Of a stretch of 64,000 nt of DNA, positions 1 to 8,671 are shown piece by piece. Positions within the stretch are counted from its first letter, which is position 1. Every line of letters starts with the position of its first letter. Source of the stretch: Futiania mangrovi. GTDB lineage: Bacteria; Pseudomonadota; Alphaproteobacteria; Futianiales; Futianiaceae. Location: assembly GCF_024158125.1 (NCBI RefSeq), contig NZ_JAMZFT010000002.1, positions 806,001 through 870,000 on the forward strand. Direction: 5' to 3'. A model generated the notes under the pieces. That model made no database searches, was not told the DNA's origin, and saw only the letters and a list, made by a program, of their open reading frames with translations. The position numbers were made by a program, and so were the translations under genes.

Positions 1-767
1 ACGCCCCAGAGGTTCGGGCCGACGCGGTTCTGACCGCCTTCGTTGAAGGTGTGGCAGGCGGAGCAGATGCGCACGGACTTCTCGCCCGCAGCGGCGTCTG
101 CAGACGCGACGAGCGCCGCGATGTCGGCGGCCGGAGCCGCCGCCTGCGCCGGGGCTTCCGCCGCCTGCTGCGGTGCGCTTTCCGCGGGAGTGGCCTGCGC
201 GGCTTCGGCCGGTGCTTCCGGCAGCGGCTGCGGACTGTCCGAGAGGCTGCGCAGATAGGCGATCATCTCGGCCCTGTCCTCCGGCTTCTTCATGCCGGCG
301 TAGGACATCTTGGTGCCCGGCGCCCAGCCGCGCGGGTTCGCGAGGAACCCGTCCAGCGCCTCGTAGGTCCAGGTGCCTTCCTTCTCCTGCAGCGCGCTAG
401 AGTAGGAGAAGTTGTCGAGATGGCCGATGTTCGCGCCCACGATGCCCCAGAGGTTCGGGCCGACCCGATTCGCACCGCCATTGTCGAACGTGTGGCAGGC
501 CGCGCAAGCGCGGGCAGCGCCTTCGCCGGCCGAGGCCATCGCCCCGATGTCGCCCGTGGCGAGCAGCGCGATGACGGAAACCTCCGGCGCGGCCTCGGCG
601 GCGCCTGCGGCTTCCCCGCCACCGCTCTCCAGCCCGGCGACCTTGTAAGCCTGCTCTTCGAGCTCGTCGGGGTGGAAGACGATCTCCGCGAGCGTCCCGA
701 GACCGAGCGTAACGAGGGCGGCAAGCAGCACGCCGCCGGCGATCTTGTTGAATTCGAAGCTGTTCAT
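1..767 (-). CDS. Membrane-anchored tandem-haem cytochrome c (partial, 3' end outside window)
   Basis: Electron-transfer protein with two class I cytochrome c domains. The start is the ATG at 767-765 (protein MNSFEFNKIAGGVLL...), and the frame stays open to base 1, so the C-terminus lies outside. Residues about 8-28 form one hydrophobic helix, probably an uncleaved anchor as in the CycM/c552 family, leaving the rest in the periplasm. The first haem site is CAACH, followed by the NRVGPNLWG motif and a GTKMSYAGM methionine-ligand region. An Ala/Pro/Glu-rich linker follows, then a second site CSACH with the same NRVGPNLWG motif just before the edge. The family normally carries one haem domain, so this looks like an internal duplication. 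Family assignment is firm; the redox partner is unknown. It is divergent from kdsB. Confidence 0.88.
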   Translation of the reverse strand, partial: MNSFEFNKIAGGVLLAALVTLGLGTLAEIVFHPDELEEQAYKVAGLESGGGEAAGAAEAAPEVSVIALLATGDIGAMASAGEGAARACAACHTFDNGGANRVGPNLWGIVGANIGHLDNFSYSSALQEKEGTWTYEALDGFLANPRGWAPGTKMSYAGMKKPEDRAEMIAYLRSLSDSPQPLPEAPAEAAQATPAESAPQQAAEAPAQAAAPAADIAALVASADAAAGEKSVRICSACHTFNEGGQNRVGPNLWG

Positions 768-1076
768 CGGGTCGACCTGGCCTGACTTGTCCCGTTCCTG
801 CGCCCCGCGCATCAGGTGCGAAAGGGTGAAAGGCAGTCCGGGAAGGACATCGGGTCGCCCCGCCTTTCCGGTTCCTGCCGCCCAGCCGCTCACGCTGCCC
901 TGGCATCCCGCGTCGCGTGCGGGTCTGCCCTGACACTGATCCGCAACTCCGGCCCGAGGTCCCCCCCGCCGGATTGCGCCGGACATTAGCCGCTTCCCGC
1001 AAGCCGTCGCAAGGCCTATAACGCCGCAGGTTCCCGATTGGAGCCTGCCAATCCCCTTTCAGTCCGGACTCACAAG
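768..1076. other. Divergent intergenic region, cytochrome c / kdsB
   Basis: About 310 bases without a convincing gene. It must hold the promoters of both neighbours. The only recognisable signal is a weak promoter-like pair ahead of kdsB. I see no RNA gene or strong inverted repeat. Confidence 0.4.
994..1022 (+). promoter_or_regulatory. Possible promoter of kdsB
   Basis: TTCCCG at 994-999 and TATAAC at 1017-1022 are separated by 17 bases, 55 bases before the kdsB start. The -10 is good and the -35 poor, so this is only a suggestion. Confidence 0.3.
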
Positions 1077-1808
1077 ATGACGCCGCTCATTGTCATTCCT
1101 GCCCGCATGGCCGCCACCCGGCTCCCCGGCAAGCCGCTTGCCGATATCCATGGTACACCGATGATCGTCCATGCCTGGCGGCGTGCCACGGCGGCGGGCG
1201 TCGGCCCGGTTGCGGTCGCCGCGGGCGACCGGGAAATCGTCGATGCCGTGGAGGCAGCAGGCGGAACGGCGGTGCTGACCGACCCCGCGCTCCCCTCCGG
1301 CTCCGACCGGGTCTGGCAGGGCGTGGAGCGGCTGGACCCTTCGGGACGCCATGACGTGATCGTCAATCTGCAAGGCGACCTGCCCGATATCTCTCCCGCG
1401 TCGGTCGCCCGCGTGCTCGATCCGCTGCGCGATCCGGATGTCGACATCGCGACCGTCGTCGCCGAGATCACTGACGATTCCGAGCGCGACAATCCCAACG
1501 TCGTCAAGGCTGCGGTGGCGCCGGGACCGGACGGCATCGGGCGCGCGCTCTATTTCAGCCGGGCGCGCGTGCCGTCGGGCGACGGGCCGCATTGGCACCA
1601 TGTCGGCATCTACGCCTTCCGCCGCGAGGCGCTGAAGCGGTTCGTCTCGCTTCCGCCCTCGGGACTGGAGCTGCGGGAGCGGCTGGAGCAGCTTCGCGCC
1701 ATGGAAGCGGGCATGCGCATCGATGCGGCCGTCTCCGACATGATTCCCGTCAGCGTCGACACGCCCGAGGACCTGGAGCGCGCCCGCGCCCGCCTCGCCG
1801 GCGCCTGA
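1077..1808 (+). CDS. kdsB: 3-deoxy-manno-octulosonate cytidylyltransferase (CMP-KDO synthetase)
   Basis: Activates KDO with CTP to give CMP-KDO for the inner core of lipopolysaccharide; cytoplasmic. The 243-residue protein has the usual length. The N-terminal nucleotide-binding signature IPARMAATRLPGKPL is at residues 7-21, the metal/nucleotide loop NLQGDLP at 97-103, and the conserved HHVGIYAFR segment lies in the second half. The ATG at 1077 is chosen because the family starts directly before this signature; a frame-compatible start 39 bases upstream would add an unconserved tail. A run of 25 bases separates it from pheA, so the two may be co-transcribed. Confidence 0.95.
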   Translation: MTPLIVIPARMAATRLPGKPLADIHGTPMIVHAWRRATAAGVGPVAVAAGDREIVDAVEAAGGTAVLTDPALPSGSDRVWQGVERLDPSGRHDVIVNLQGDLPDISPASVARVLDPLRDPDVDIATVVAEITDDSERDNPNVVKAAVAPGPDGIGRALYFSRARVPSGDGPHWHHVGIYAFRREALKRFVSLPPSGLELRERLEQLRAMEAGMRIDAAVSDMIPVSVDTPEDLERARARLAGA

Positions 1809-1833
1809 CACCTTGCGCACGAAGGAACGCACG

Positions 1834-2751
1834 ATGACCGCCGAACCGATAGCACAAGCGAGCGAGGACCAGCTGCGCGCCCAGGGCGCCGAGCCTTCGC
1901 GCACCGTCGCCTTCCAGGGGGAGCCGGGCGCCTATTCGCATCTCGCCTGTCTCGAGGCGCTGCCCGACATGGTGCCGCTTGCCTGCCCGACGTTCGAGGA
2001 TTCCTTCGCAGCGGTGAAGGATGGCCGCGCGTCCCGCGTCATGACGCCGATCGAGAACTCGGTCTACGGCCGGGTCGCCGACATTCACCACCTCCTGCCG
2101 GAGTCGGGCCTGTTCATCGTGGCGGAACACTTCCTGCGCGTCCGCCACCAGCTTCTGGCGCTGAAGGGTGCCTCGCTGGAGACGCTGACCCGCGTGATGA
2201 GCCACGCCCAGGCGCTCGGCCAGTGCCGGATGCACCTGCGCAGTCTCGGCCTGAAGGCCGTCACCGCGGCGGATACGGCGGGTTCGGCGCGCATCGTTGC
2301 CGAATCGGACGACCGGACGCTGGGCGCGCTGGCGTCCTCCCTCGCGGCCGAGATCTATGGCCTCGAGATCCTGCGCTCCGACATGGAGGACGCGGGCCAC
2401 AACACGACGCGCTTCCTCGTGCTCTCGGAAGAGCCGGACGACGCCGAGCCCGAGGAGGGGCCCTGCATCACGTCCTTCGTGTTCCGGGTGCGGAACGTGC
2501 CCGCGGCGCTCTACAAGACCATGGGCGGGTTCGCGACGAACGGCGTGAACATCACGAAGCTCGAAAGCTACCAGCTCGAAGGCTCCTTCGCGGCGAGCCA
2601 ATTCTATGCCGATATCGAGGGCCACCCCGAGGACGTGCCCGTGCGGCGCGCGCTGGAGGAGCTGGAATTCTTCACCAAATACCTGAAGATCCTCGGCGTC
2701 TACAAGGCGCATCCCTACAGGCGCAACTGGTCTGCGCGGGCCGGCGCCTGA
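1834..2751 (+). CDS. pheA: Prephenate dehydratase
   Basis: Converts prephenate to phenylpyruvate in phenylalanine synthesis; cytoplasmic. The 305-residue protein is a monofunctional dehydratase without a chorismate mutase domain. The catalytic domain begins at about residue 25 with AFQGEPGAYSH and contains TPIENSVYGRV and the NTTRF motif. A C-terminal ACT domain (about residues 205-290) has the GVNITKLESY segment, where the classical ESRP phenylalanine-binding motif reads ESYQ, as is common in alphaproteobacteria. The ATG at 1834 follows a Shine-Dalgarno AAGGAA at 1822-1827; an upstream TTG at 1813 is less likely. It converges on nudC with a 4-base gap. Confidence 0.95.
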   Translation: MTAEPIAQASEDQLRAQGAEPSRTVAFQGEPGAYSHLACLEALPDMVPLACPTFEDSFAAVKDGRASRVMTPIENSVYGRVADIHHLLPESGLFIVAEHFLRVRHQLLALKGASLETLTRVMSHAQALGQCRMHLRSLGLKAVTAADTAGSARIVAESDDRTLGALASSLAAEIYGLEILRSDMEDAGHNTTRFLVLSEEPDDAEPEEGPCITSFVFRVRNVPAALYKTMGGFATNGVNITKLESYQLEGSFAASQFYADIEGHPEDVPVRRALEELEFFTKYLKILGVYKAHPYRRNWSARAGA

Positions 2752-2755
2752 CCTC

Positions 2756-3679
2756 TCAGCCGTCGAGCCAGGCGCGCATCAGCTGGTGCGCGATGGCGAG
2801 CGGCGGCGGCAGGCGAAACGGTGCCTCGCCCTTGAGGCCCGCCTCGATCTCCGCGCGGGAGAACCAGCGCGCCTCCGCCAGTTCGGCGGGGTCGACCGTG
2901 ATCTCCCGGGTCTCGGCGGTCGCGTGCAGGCCGACCATGATCGACATGGGCCAGGGCCAGGGTTGCGAGAAGACGTAGCGCACGTCGCCGACGCGGATGC
3001 GCGCCTCCTCGAACACCTCGCGCGCGCACGCCTCCTCGAAGGTCTCGCCGGGCTCCACGAAGCCCGCAAGCGTGGAGAACCGCCCCGGCTCCCACGCCGC
3101 TCCGCGGCCCAGCATGCACTGGTCGCCGTCCGTCACCAGCATGATGACCACCGGGTCGGTGCGCGGGAAATGCTCGCCCGCGCAGACCTCGCACACCCGC
3201 TTGTAGCCGCCCTCGGCGCGGTGCGAGCGCGCCCCGCACCTCGCGCAGTGCCGGTGCGTCTCGTGCCAGGCGAGCAGCGCCTTGGCCTGGGCCAGCATCG
3301 CGGCGTCGGCGGGGGCGAGATCGGGTGCGATCGAGCGCAGGTCGATCGCCTTGCCCTGCGCCGCGATCAGCGGGTCGTCCTCCAGCCGCACATGATCGGG
3401 CATGCGCAGCGCGAAGCGGGGTGCCCCGTCCGGCATCAGGCCGAGGAACAGGCAGCGCGCGGCGTCCACGGGCGCGCCCAGCGGTTCGTCCAGCAGGGGC
3501 GGCGGCAGGAAGGCCGCGGTTGCGCCGTCCTCGCCCAGGCGGATCAGCGGCCTGTCGCCGACGAAGGGCACGATACCGGACGTGGGCGCGTCGAGCTGGG
3601 CCTTCAGCCAGGCCGGGTCGGTGCGCCGCTCGCTTGCACGATCGAGCGGATTGCCCGCAAAGGTGTTCGGATTGCGCAT
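2756..3679 (-). CDS. nudC: NADH pyrophosphatase / NAD-decapping Nudix hydrolase
   Basis: Hydrolyses NADH to NMNH and AMP and, in the NudC family, removes NAD caps from RNA. The 307-residue protein has an N-terminal beta domain, a zinc ribbon with Cys145, Cys148, Cys163 and Cys166, a Nudix box from about 206 to 228 (GFVEPGETFEEA...REVFEE) and the NudC-specific SQPWPWPMS motif just after it. In the Nudix box the Gly before the last position is Arg, a small departure from consensus. I took the ATG at 3679; a TTG at 3748 is possible but would add 23 unconserved residues. The next feature upstream is the SRP RNA on the opposite strand. Confidence 0.93.
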   Translation of the reverse strand: MRNPNTFAGNPLDRASERRTDPAWLKAQLDAPTSGIVPFVGDRPLIRLGEDGATAAFLPPPLLDEPLGAPVDAARCLFLGLMPDGAPRFALRMPDHVRLEDDPLIAAQGKAIDLRSIAPDLAPADAAMLAQAKALLAWHETHRHCARCGARSHRAEGGYKRVCEVCAGEHFPRTDPVVIMLVTDGDQCMLGRGAAWEPGRFSTLAGFVEPGETFEEACAREVFEEARIRVGDVRYVFSQPWPWPMSIMVGLHATAETREITVDPAELAEARWFSRAEIEAGLKGEAPFRLPPPLAIAHQLMRAWLDG

Positions 3680-3783
3680 GACCTGTTGGTTCCCCGGGAA
3701 GGCGCTGAAGGCGGGCGCAAAGACTGGCACGGCAGGCGGGCGCGTCAACCCGCCGCGCGCGCCGGTCGGACATGACGCGCGGC

Positions 3784-3813
3784 TTGCATCCGGCCCCCGG
3801 TCTGCTGCTATAA
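3784..3813 (+). promoter_or_regulatory. Putative promoter of the SRP RNA
   Basis: TTGCAT at 3784-3789 and CTATAA at 3808-3813, spaced 18 bases, place a transcription start at about 3820, which agrees with the 5' end expected from the RNA's terminal helix. Confidence 0.55.
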
Positions 3814-3818
3814 GGCGG

Positions 3819-3914
3819 GTGGGAGGTCGGCGCGGGCGGGTTCCTCGCCAACCCGGTCAGGTCCGGAAGGAAGCAGCCGTAACGAGTTCTACTCGGGTCG
3901 CGTCCGGCCTCCTG
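3819..3914 (+). ncRNA. ffs: Signal recognition particle RNA (4.5S type)
   Basis: Small SRP RNA that binds Ffh and FtsY for co-translational membrane targeting. The domain IV tip is unmistakable: GGTCAGG at 3855-3861, CCGGAAGGAAGCAGCC near 3863-3878, then GTAAC. The flanks close the hairpin, GGGAGGTCGG at 3821-3830 pairing with CCGGCCTCC at 3904-3912. The order SRP RNA, dnaX, ybaB, recR is a known arrangement in alphaproteobacteria. Ends are set from the helix and are good to a few bases. Confidence 0.93.
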
Positions 3915-3960
3915 CTCGACCCCTTTCATGGCAACCGCGCGCGGGTGGCCCGAAACGCCG

Positions 3961-5805
3961 ATGGCCGATGTGACCGAGACCTCGACGGAAAGCGCGGCCG
4001 AAACGCCGGAAGGGCCGGGCCTCGGTCTCGACCTGCCGGTGGCCGAGGCGCCCGCCGCCGCAAAAGGCGAGGACGGCGACTACCGTGTTCTCGCGCGCAA
4101 ATACCGCCCGCAGACCTTCTCCGCGCTGATCGGCCAGGAAGCCCTTGTCCGCACGCTTGAGAATGCTTTCCGTACCAACCGGATCGCGCATGCTTTCATC
4201 CTCACGGGCGTGCGCGGGGTGGGCAAGACGACGACCGCGCGGATCATCGCCAAGGGTCTGAACTGCACGGCCTCCGACGCACCGACCACCAGCCCGTGCG
4301 GGGAATGCGAGAACTGCCGCCGCATCGCCGAGAGCCGCCACGTCGACGTGCTGGAGATGGACGCCGCCTCGCGCACCGGCATCGACGACATCCGCGAGAT
4401 CATCGACGGCGTGCGCTACCTGCCCGTCAGCGCGCGCTACAAGGTCTACATCATCGACGAGGTCCACATGCTCTCGAAGGCCGCGTTCAACGGCCTTCTG
4501 AAGACGCTGGAGGAACCGCCGCCGCACGCAAAGTTCATCTTCGCCACGACCGAGATCCGCAAGGTGCCGGTGACGGTGCTGTCGCGCTGCCAGCGCTTCG
4601 ACCTGAAGCGGATCGAGGGGGAGAAGATCGTCGAGCACCTGGCAGGCATCTGCGCGGCCGAGGGCGTGGAGGTGGAGCGCCCGGCGCTGAGCCTGATCGC
4701 GCGCGCCGCCGAAGGTTCGATGCGCGACGCGCTGTCGCTGCTCGACCAGGCGATCGCGCACGGCGGCGGCACGGCGGACGCCGCGCTCGTCGGCGACATG
4801 CTGGGCCTTGCCGACCGTGCGATCCTGTTCGAGATGCTGGAAGCGGCGTTCGGGGGCAAGCCCGCCGACGCGCTCGCCGCGCTCGACCGGCTGCACGCGG
4901 CGGGCGCCGACCCGCAGACGGTGATCGCCGACCTGCTCGACATCGTGCACGGCGCGACGCGGCTCAAGGTTGCCCCGGCGCTGGCCGAGGGTGCGGCCCT
5001 GCCCGAGGCGGAGCGGCAGGGACTGCAGGCCATGGCGGAAAAGATGGCCCTGCCGGTCCTGACGCGCGCCTGGCAGATGCTGCTGAAGTCGGCGGGCGAG
5101 GTGGCGCGCGCGCCCCGCCCGCAAAGTGCCGCGGAAATGGCGGTCATCCGGCTCGCCCACGCCGCGGACCTTCCCCCGCCGGGCGATCTCGTGAGGCGCC
5201 TGACCGAAGGCGGTGCAGTTGCGCAAGGAGGTGCTGCCCCGCGCGGGTCCGGCGGTGCAAGCGGCGGCGGTGCGCGCCTCGCTATCGCTGCGCGCAGCGA
5301 GCCTGTCTCGATGGCTGCCCCGCAGATGGAAGCGCACGCCGTACCCGCACACTCCGCCGTGGCGCTCGCGAGCTTCGACGACGTGATCGCGCTGGCGAGC
5401 GAGAAGCGCGACGTGCTGCTCAAGACCCGGCTCGAGACGATGGTGCGGCTCGTCTCCTTCGCGCCGGGACGGCTCGAAATCCAGCCGACAGAAAATGCAC
5501 CGCAGAGCCTGTGCGGGGAGATCCAGCAGAAGCTGAGCGCGTGGACCGGCATGCGCTGGGCGGTCACGGTGGGGCGCGGGCAGGCGGAGCCAACGCGAGA
5601 GGAAGCCCGCCGCGCGACCGCGAACCGCCGCCGGGCGGAGGCCGAGGCGCATCCGCTCGTCCAGGCGGTGATGGCCGCGTTCCCCGGTGCGACGCTAGCC
5701 GACGTGCGCGACCGCGACGCGGCACCCGCCGGGGCGGCCTTGCTTGACGAAGAGACCGAGGGCGGCGCAGACATGCCCGTCGATCCCGGGGAGGACATGG
5801 AATGA
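3961..5805 (+). CDS. dnaX: DNA polymerase III subunit gamma/tau
   Basis: ATPase of the replicative clamp loader; tau also links the polymerase cores to DnaB. The 614-residue protein starts with about 40 acidic residues of low complexity, then the AAA+ module: [12 protein letters not shown] at 48-59, Walker A GVRGVGKT at 83-90, zinc cysteines at about 102, 113, 116 and 119, Walker B DEVH at 166-169 and the SRC arginine-finger/sensor motif at 208-210. The long C-terminal part carries the tau-specific region. Start choice is uncertain: ATG 3961 has a weak GGTGG upstream, ATG 3928 has no ribosome site and lies close to the SRP RNA. The stop overlaps the ybaB start (ATGA), so translation is coupled. 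I see no frameshift signal for a separate gamma form. Confidence 0.95.
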   Translation: MADVTETSTESAAETPEGPGLGLDLPVAEAPAAAKGEDGDYRVLARKYRPQTFSALIGQEALVRTLENAFRTNRIAHAFILTGVRGVGKTTTARIIAKGLNCTASDAPTTSPCGECENCRRIAESRHVDVLEMDAASRTGIDDIREIIDGVRYLPVSARYKVYIIDEVHMLSKAAFNGLLKTLEEPPPHAKFIFATTEIRKVPVTVLSRCQRFDLKRIEGEKIVEHLAGICAAEGVEVERPALSLIARAAEGSMRDALSLLDQAIAHGGGTADAALVGDMLGLADRAILFEMLEAAFGGKPADALAALDRLHAAGADPQTVIADLLDIVHGATRLKVAPALAEGAALPEAERQGLQAMAEKMALPVLTRAWQMLLKSAGEVARAPRPQSAAEMAVIRLAHAADLPPPGDLVRRLTEGGAVAQGGAAPRGSGGASGGGARLAIAARSEPVSMAAPQMEAHAVPAHSAVALASFDDVIALASEKRDVLLKTRLETMVRLVSFAPGRLEIQPTENAPQSLCGEIQQKLSAWTGMRWAVTVGRGQAEPTREEARRATANRRRAEAEAHPLVQAVMAAFPGATLADVRDRDAAPAGAALLDEETEGGADMPVDPGEDME

Positions 5806-6137
5806 TCAAGGGCTTGGGCGATCTCACGGGCCTGATGAAGCAGGCGCAGGAGATGCAGGAGAAGATGCAGGCTGCGCAGGAGCGGCTGGCCGGCATCGAG
5901 GTGGAGGGCAGCGCGGGCGCGGGCCTCGTGACCGTGGTCGCGACCGCGAAAGGCGAGGTGCGGCGCGTCTCCATCGACCCCTCGCTGATGACGGCGGACG
6001 ACCGGGAGGTTCTCGAAGACCTCGTCGTCGCGGCGGTCAACGACGCCCGCGCGAAGGCCGAGGTGCGCGCGCAGGAGGAGATGCAGCAGGTCACCGCCGG
6101 CCTGCCGCTGCCGCCCGGCTTCAAGCTGCCGTTCTGA
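5802..6137 (+). CDS. ybaB: YbaB/EbfC nucleoid-associated protein
   Basis: Small DNA-binding protein thought to help shape the nucleoid and often encoded between dnaX and recR. The 111 residues begin [23 protein letters not shown], the typical amphipathic helix, and end in the conserved [12 protein letters not shown] tail. It overlaps dnaX by 4 bases and precedes recR by 4 bases, so the three form one transcription unit. Confidence 0.94.
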   Translation: MIKGLGDLTGLMKQAQEMQEKMQAAQERLAGIEVEGSAGAGLVTVVATAKGEVRRVSIDPSLMTADDREVLEDLVVAAVNDARAKAEVRAQEEMQQVTAGLPLPPGFKLPF

Positions 6138-6141
6138 CCCC

Positions 6142-6747
6142 ATGGGATTCGCCGCGGGTGCGGAGATCGAGCGGCTGGTGGAACTGCTCGCGAAGCTGCC
6201 GGGGCTAGGTCCCCGGTCGGCGCGCCGCGCCGTTCTGACGCTCGTGCGCAACCGCGAGGGGCTGATGGACCCGCTCTCCACCGCGCTGGAGGCGGTGCGC
6301 ACGAAGGTTCGGCCTTGCCGCATCTGCGGCAACCTCGACACGGACGAGACCTGCGCGGTCTGCCGCGATCCGCGCCGCGACCCTGCGCTCCTCTGCGTGG
6401 TGGAGCAGGTGGCCGATCTCTGGGCGCTGGAGCGTGCGGGCGTCTTTCGCGGCCGCTATCACGTGCTGGGCGGCGTGCTCTCGGCGCTGGACGGGATCGG
6501 GCCGGACGAGTTGCGCATCGGCGCGCTCGTGGACCGGGCGAAGACGCAAGGCGTGGGCGAGGTCATCCTCGCCCTGAACGCCACGGTGGAGGGGCAGACG
6601 ACGGCGCACTACATCGCCGACCGCCTGCGCGAGGCGGGGATCAGGGCGAGCGGCCTTGCCCAGGGCGTGCCTGTCGGCGGCGAACTCGACTATCTCGACG
6701 ACGGGACGCTGGCCGCGGCGCTGGGGGCGCGGCGCGCACTCGACTGA
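6142..6747 (+). CDS. recR: Recombination mediator protein RecR
   Basis: Works with RecO (and RecF) to load RecA on gapped DNA. The 201-residue protein has the helix-hairpin-helix [11 protein letters not shown] at 19-29, a C4 zinc finger with Cys59, Cys62, Cys71 and Cys74, and a Toprim domain from about residue 82 to the C-terminus. Length matches the family. It follows ybaB directly and ends 22 bases before the convergent arsC-like gene. Confidence 0.95.
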   Translation: MGFAAGAEIERLVELLAKLPGLGPRSARRAVLTLVRNREGLMDPLSTALEAVRTKVRPCRICGNLDTDETCAVCRDPRRDPALLCVVEQVADLWALERAGVFRGRYHVLGGVLSALDGIGPDELRIGALVDRAKTQGVGEVILALNATVEGQTTAHYIADRLREAGIRASGLAQGVPVGGELDYLDDGTLAAALGARRALD

Positions 6748-6769
6748 CCGGCGGCCGGGCCTGCGCCGC

Positions 6770-7183
6770 TCAGCGGTCGAGCGGCTTGCCGTTTTCCTTC
6801 ACGAAGTCCGCGGGCGGGCGCCGGTCGATCAGGTCGAGCACGGTCTCGGACGGGCGGCAGAGCTTGACGCCCTTCGCCGTCCGCACGATGGGCCGCTCGA
6901 CGAGGATCGGGTGCTCGGTCATCGCGGCGAGGATCGTGTCCTCCGACACGCCGTCCTTCAGCAGGCCCAGTTCCTCTGCCGGCGTGCCGCGGGCGCGCAG
7001 AACGTCGTGCGCGGTGAGGCCCGCATCGGCCAGAAGCTGGCGCAGGTGCGGCTCGGTCCAGCCGGTCTCCAGGTAGGGCACCACCTCCGGATCGTAGCCC
7101 GCGGCCTCCAGGATCTTCAGCGTGTTGCGCGAGGTGCCGCACTTCGGGTTGTGATAGATGACGGGCCGGTCCTCGGTGCTCAT
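6770..7183 (-). CDS. arsC: ArsC/Spx-family arsenate reductase-like protein
   Basis: Thioredoxin-fold protein of the glutaredoxin-dependent arsenate reductase family. The 137 residues start STEDRPVIYHNPKCGTSRN, placing the catalytic cysteine at Cys15 in the CGTSR context, and contain the HPILVERPIV segment with the conserved arginine. No other ars genes are near, so the assignment to arsenate reduction rests on family membership; some relatives are general redox proteins. It lies downstream of the aminotransferase on the same strand with a 79-base gap. Confidence 0.85.
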   Translation of the reverse strand: MSTEDRPVIYHNPKCGTSRNTLKILEAAGYDPEVVPYLETGWTEPHLRQLLADAGLTAHDVLRARGTPAEELGLLKDGVSEDTILAAMTEHPILVERPIVRTAKGVKLCRPSETVLDLIDRRPPADFVKENGKPLDR

Positions 7184-7262
7184 GGCGCGGGGTCTCCTGC
7201 AGGGGCGTAGCGTCAGGGACCGGTTTTCGCACTCCCGCCCCGGCGAGGCAAGGCGCTGGCAG

Positions 7263-8633
7263 TCAGTCCAGCACCTCCGCCACGGCGCCCGCCATGGCGC
7301 CGGCGATCTCGTCCGCCTCGGCCCGCGTCAGGCAGAGCGGCGGCGCGAAGCCCAGGATGTCACCCTGCGGCATGGCGCGCGAGATGACCCCGCGCTTCAG
7401 CAGCGCCGCATTGACCTTTGCGCCCACGCCCTGCGCCGGTTCGAAGAGCGTCCGCGTCTCCCGGTCCGCGACAAGCTCCACCGCCATCAGCAGGCCCTCG
7501 CCGCGCACGTCGCCCACGTGAGGGTGGTCGCCGATGGCCTCCGCCATCTTCTGCTTGAGGTAGGCGCCGGTCGAGGCCGCGTTCTCCACCAGGCCCAGTT
7601 CGTCCAGCAGCTTGAGATTCGCGACGCCCGCCGCCGCGCCGATGGGATGGGCGGAATAGGTCCAGCCGTGCCCGAACGCGCCGAAGCTGTCGGTTCCTTC
7701 CTCCAGCACCTTCCACACCTTCTCCGAGACGATGGAGGCCGACAGCGGTGCATAGGCCGAGGTCAGGCCCTTGGCCGAGGTGATGATGTCGGGCCGGATG
7801 CCGTAATGGTCCGAACCGAACATGGAGCCGAGCCGCCCGAAGCCCGTCACCACCTCGTCGGCGATCAGCAGCACGTCGTATTTCGCAAGCACCTCCTGGA
7901 TCGCCGCCCAGTAGCCTGCGGGCGGGGGCACGAGCCCGCCGGTGCCGAGCGCGGGTTCGCCGATGAAGGCTGCAACCGTATCCGGCCCTTCCGCGAGGAT
8001 CAGTTCCTCCAGCTTTTGCGCGCAATGGGCGGAGAACTCCTCCTCGCTCATCGCAGGGTCCGCGCGGCGGAAGTAGTAGGGCGCCTCGGTATGGATCACC
8101 TGGGCGAGCGGCAGGTCGAACTTGCGGTGGAAGAGGTCGAGCCCGGTCAGCGACCCCGTCATCAGGCCGGAGCCGTGATAGCCACGCCAGCGCGAGACGA
8201 TCTTCTTCTTTTCCGGCTTGTTCCGGACGTTGTTGTAGTACCAGACGAGCTTGATGTTGGTCTCGTTCGCGTCCGAGCCGGAGAGGCCGAAATAGACCCG
8301 GCACATGCCCGCGGGCGCGCGGTCGACGATCATCTTCGCCAGCGTGATCGAGGCTTCCGTCCCGTGACCCACATAGGCGTGGTAATAGGCAAGCTCGTGC
8401 GCCTGGCGGGCGATGGCGTCCGCGATCTCGGTGCGTCCGTAGCCCACGTTCACGCAATAAAGCCCGGCGAAGGCGTCCAGCAGGCGGTTCCCCTCCCGGT
8501 CGGTGATGTAGACGCCCTCGCCGCCGGTCACGATGCGGTTCGGCGCCTCGCCGCGGGCGAACTGCGCGAAATGCGTGGACGGGTGCAGGAAATGCGCGCG
8601 GTCCCAGGCATCGAGGCGGTCGTTGGTCAGCAT
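7263..8633 (-). CDS. Class III PLP-dependent aminotransferase
   Basis: Moves an amino group from an omega-amine or similar donor to a keto acid; cytoplasmic. The 456-residue protein has the features of the putrescine/beta-alanine:pyruvate subgroup: the GYHGSG motif near residue 158, IGEPALGTGG, the DEVVTGFGR motif that holds the cofactor ring, and the Schiff-base lysine in TSAKGLTS. The ATG at 8633 is the only good start; upstream the frame runs into the dehydrogenase gene. It lies 38 bases after a succinate-semialdehyde-type dehydrogenase and downstream of an Lrp/AsnC regulator, so the two enzymes probably act in sequence (amine to aldehyde to acid). The substrate cannot be fixed from sequence. 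Confidence 0.9.
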   Translation of the reverse strand: MLTNDRLDAWDRAHFLHPSTHFAQFARGEAPNRIVTGGEGVYITDREGNRLLDAFAGLYCVNVGYGRTEIADAIARQAHELAYYHAYVGHGTEASITLAKMIVDRAPAGMCRVYFGLSGSDANETNIKLVWYYNNVRNKPEKKKIVSRWRGYHGSGLMTGSLTGLDLFHRKFDLPLAQVIHTEAPYYFRRADPAMSEEEFSAHCAQKLEELILAEGPDTVAAFIGEPALGTGGLVPPPAGYWAAIQEVLAKYDVLLIADEVVTGFGRLGSMFGSDHYGIRPDIITSAKGLTSAYAPLSASIVSEKVWKVLEEGTDSFGAFGHGWTYSAHPIGAAAGVANLKLLDELGLVENAASTGAYLKQKMAEAIGDHPHVGDVRGEGLLMAVELVADRETRTLFEPAQGVGAKVNAALLKRGVISRAMPQGDILGFAPPLCLTRAEADEIAGAMAGAVAEVLD

Positions 8634-8671
8634 GGTCTTCTCTCCTTGAACGGCGGGGTCGCGCGCGGCCG

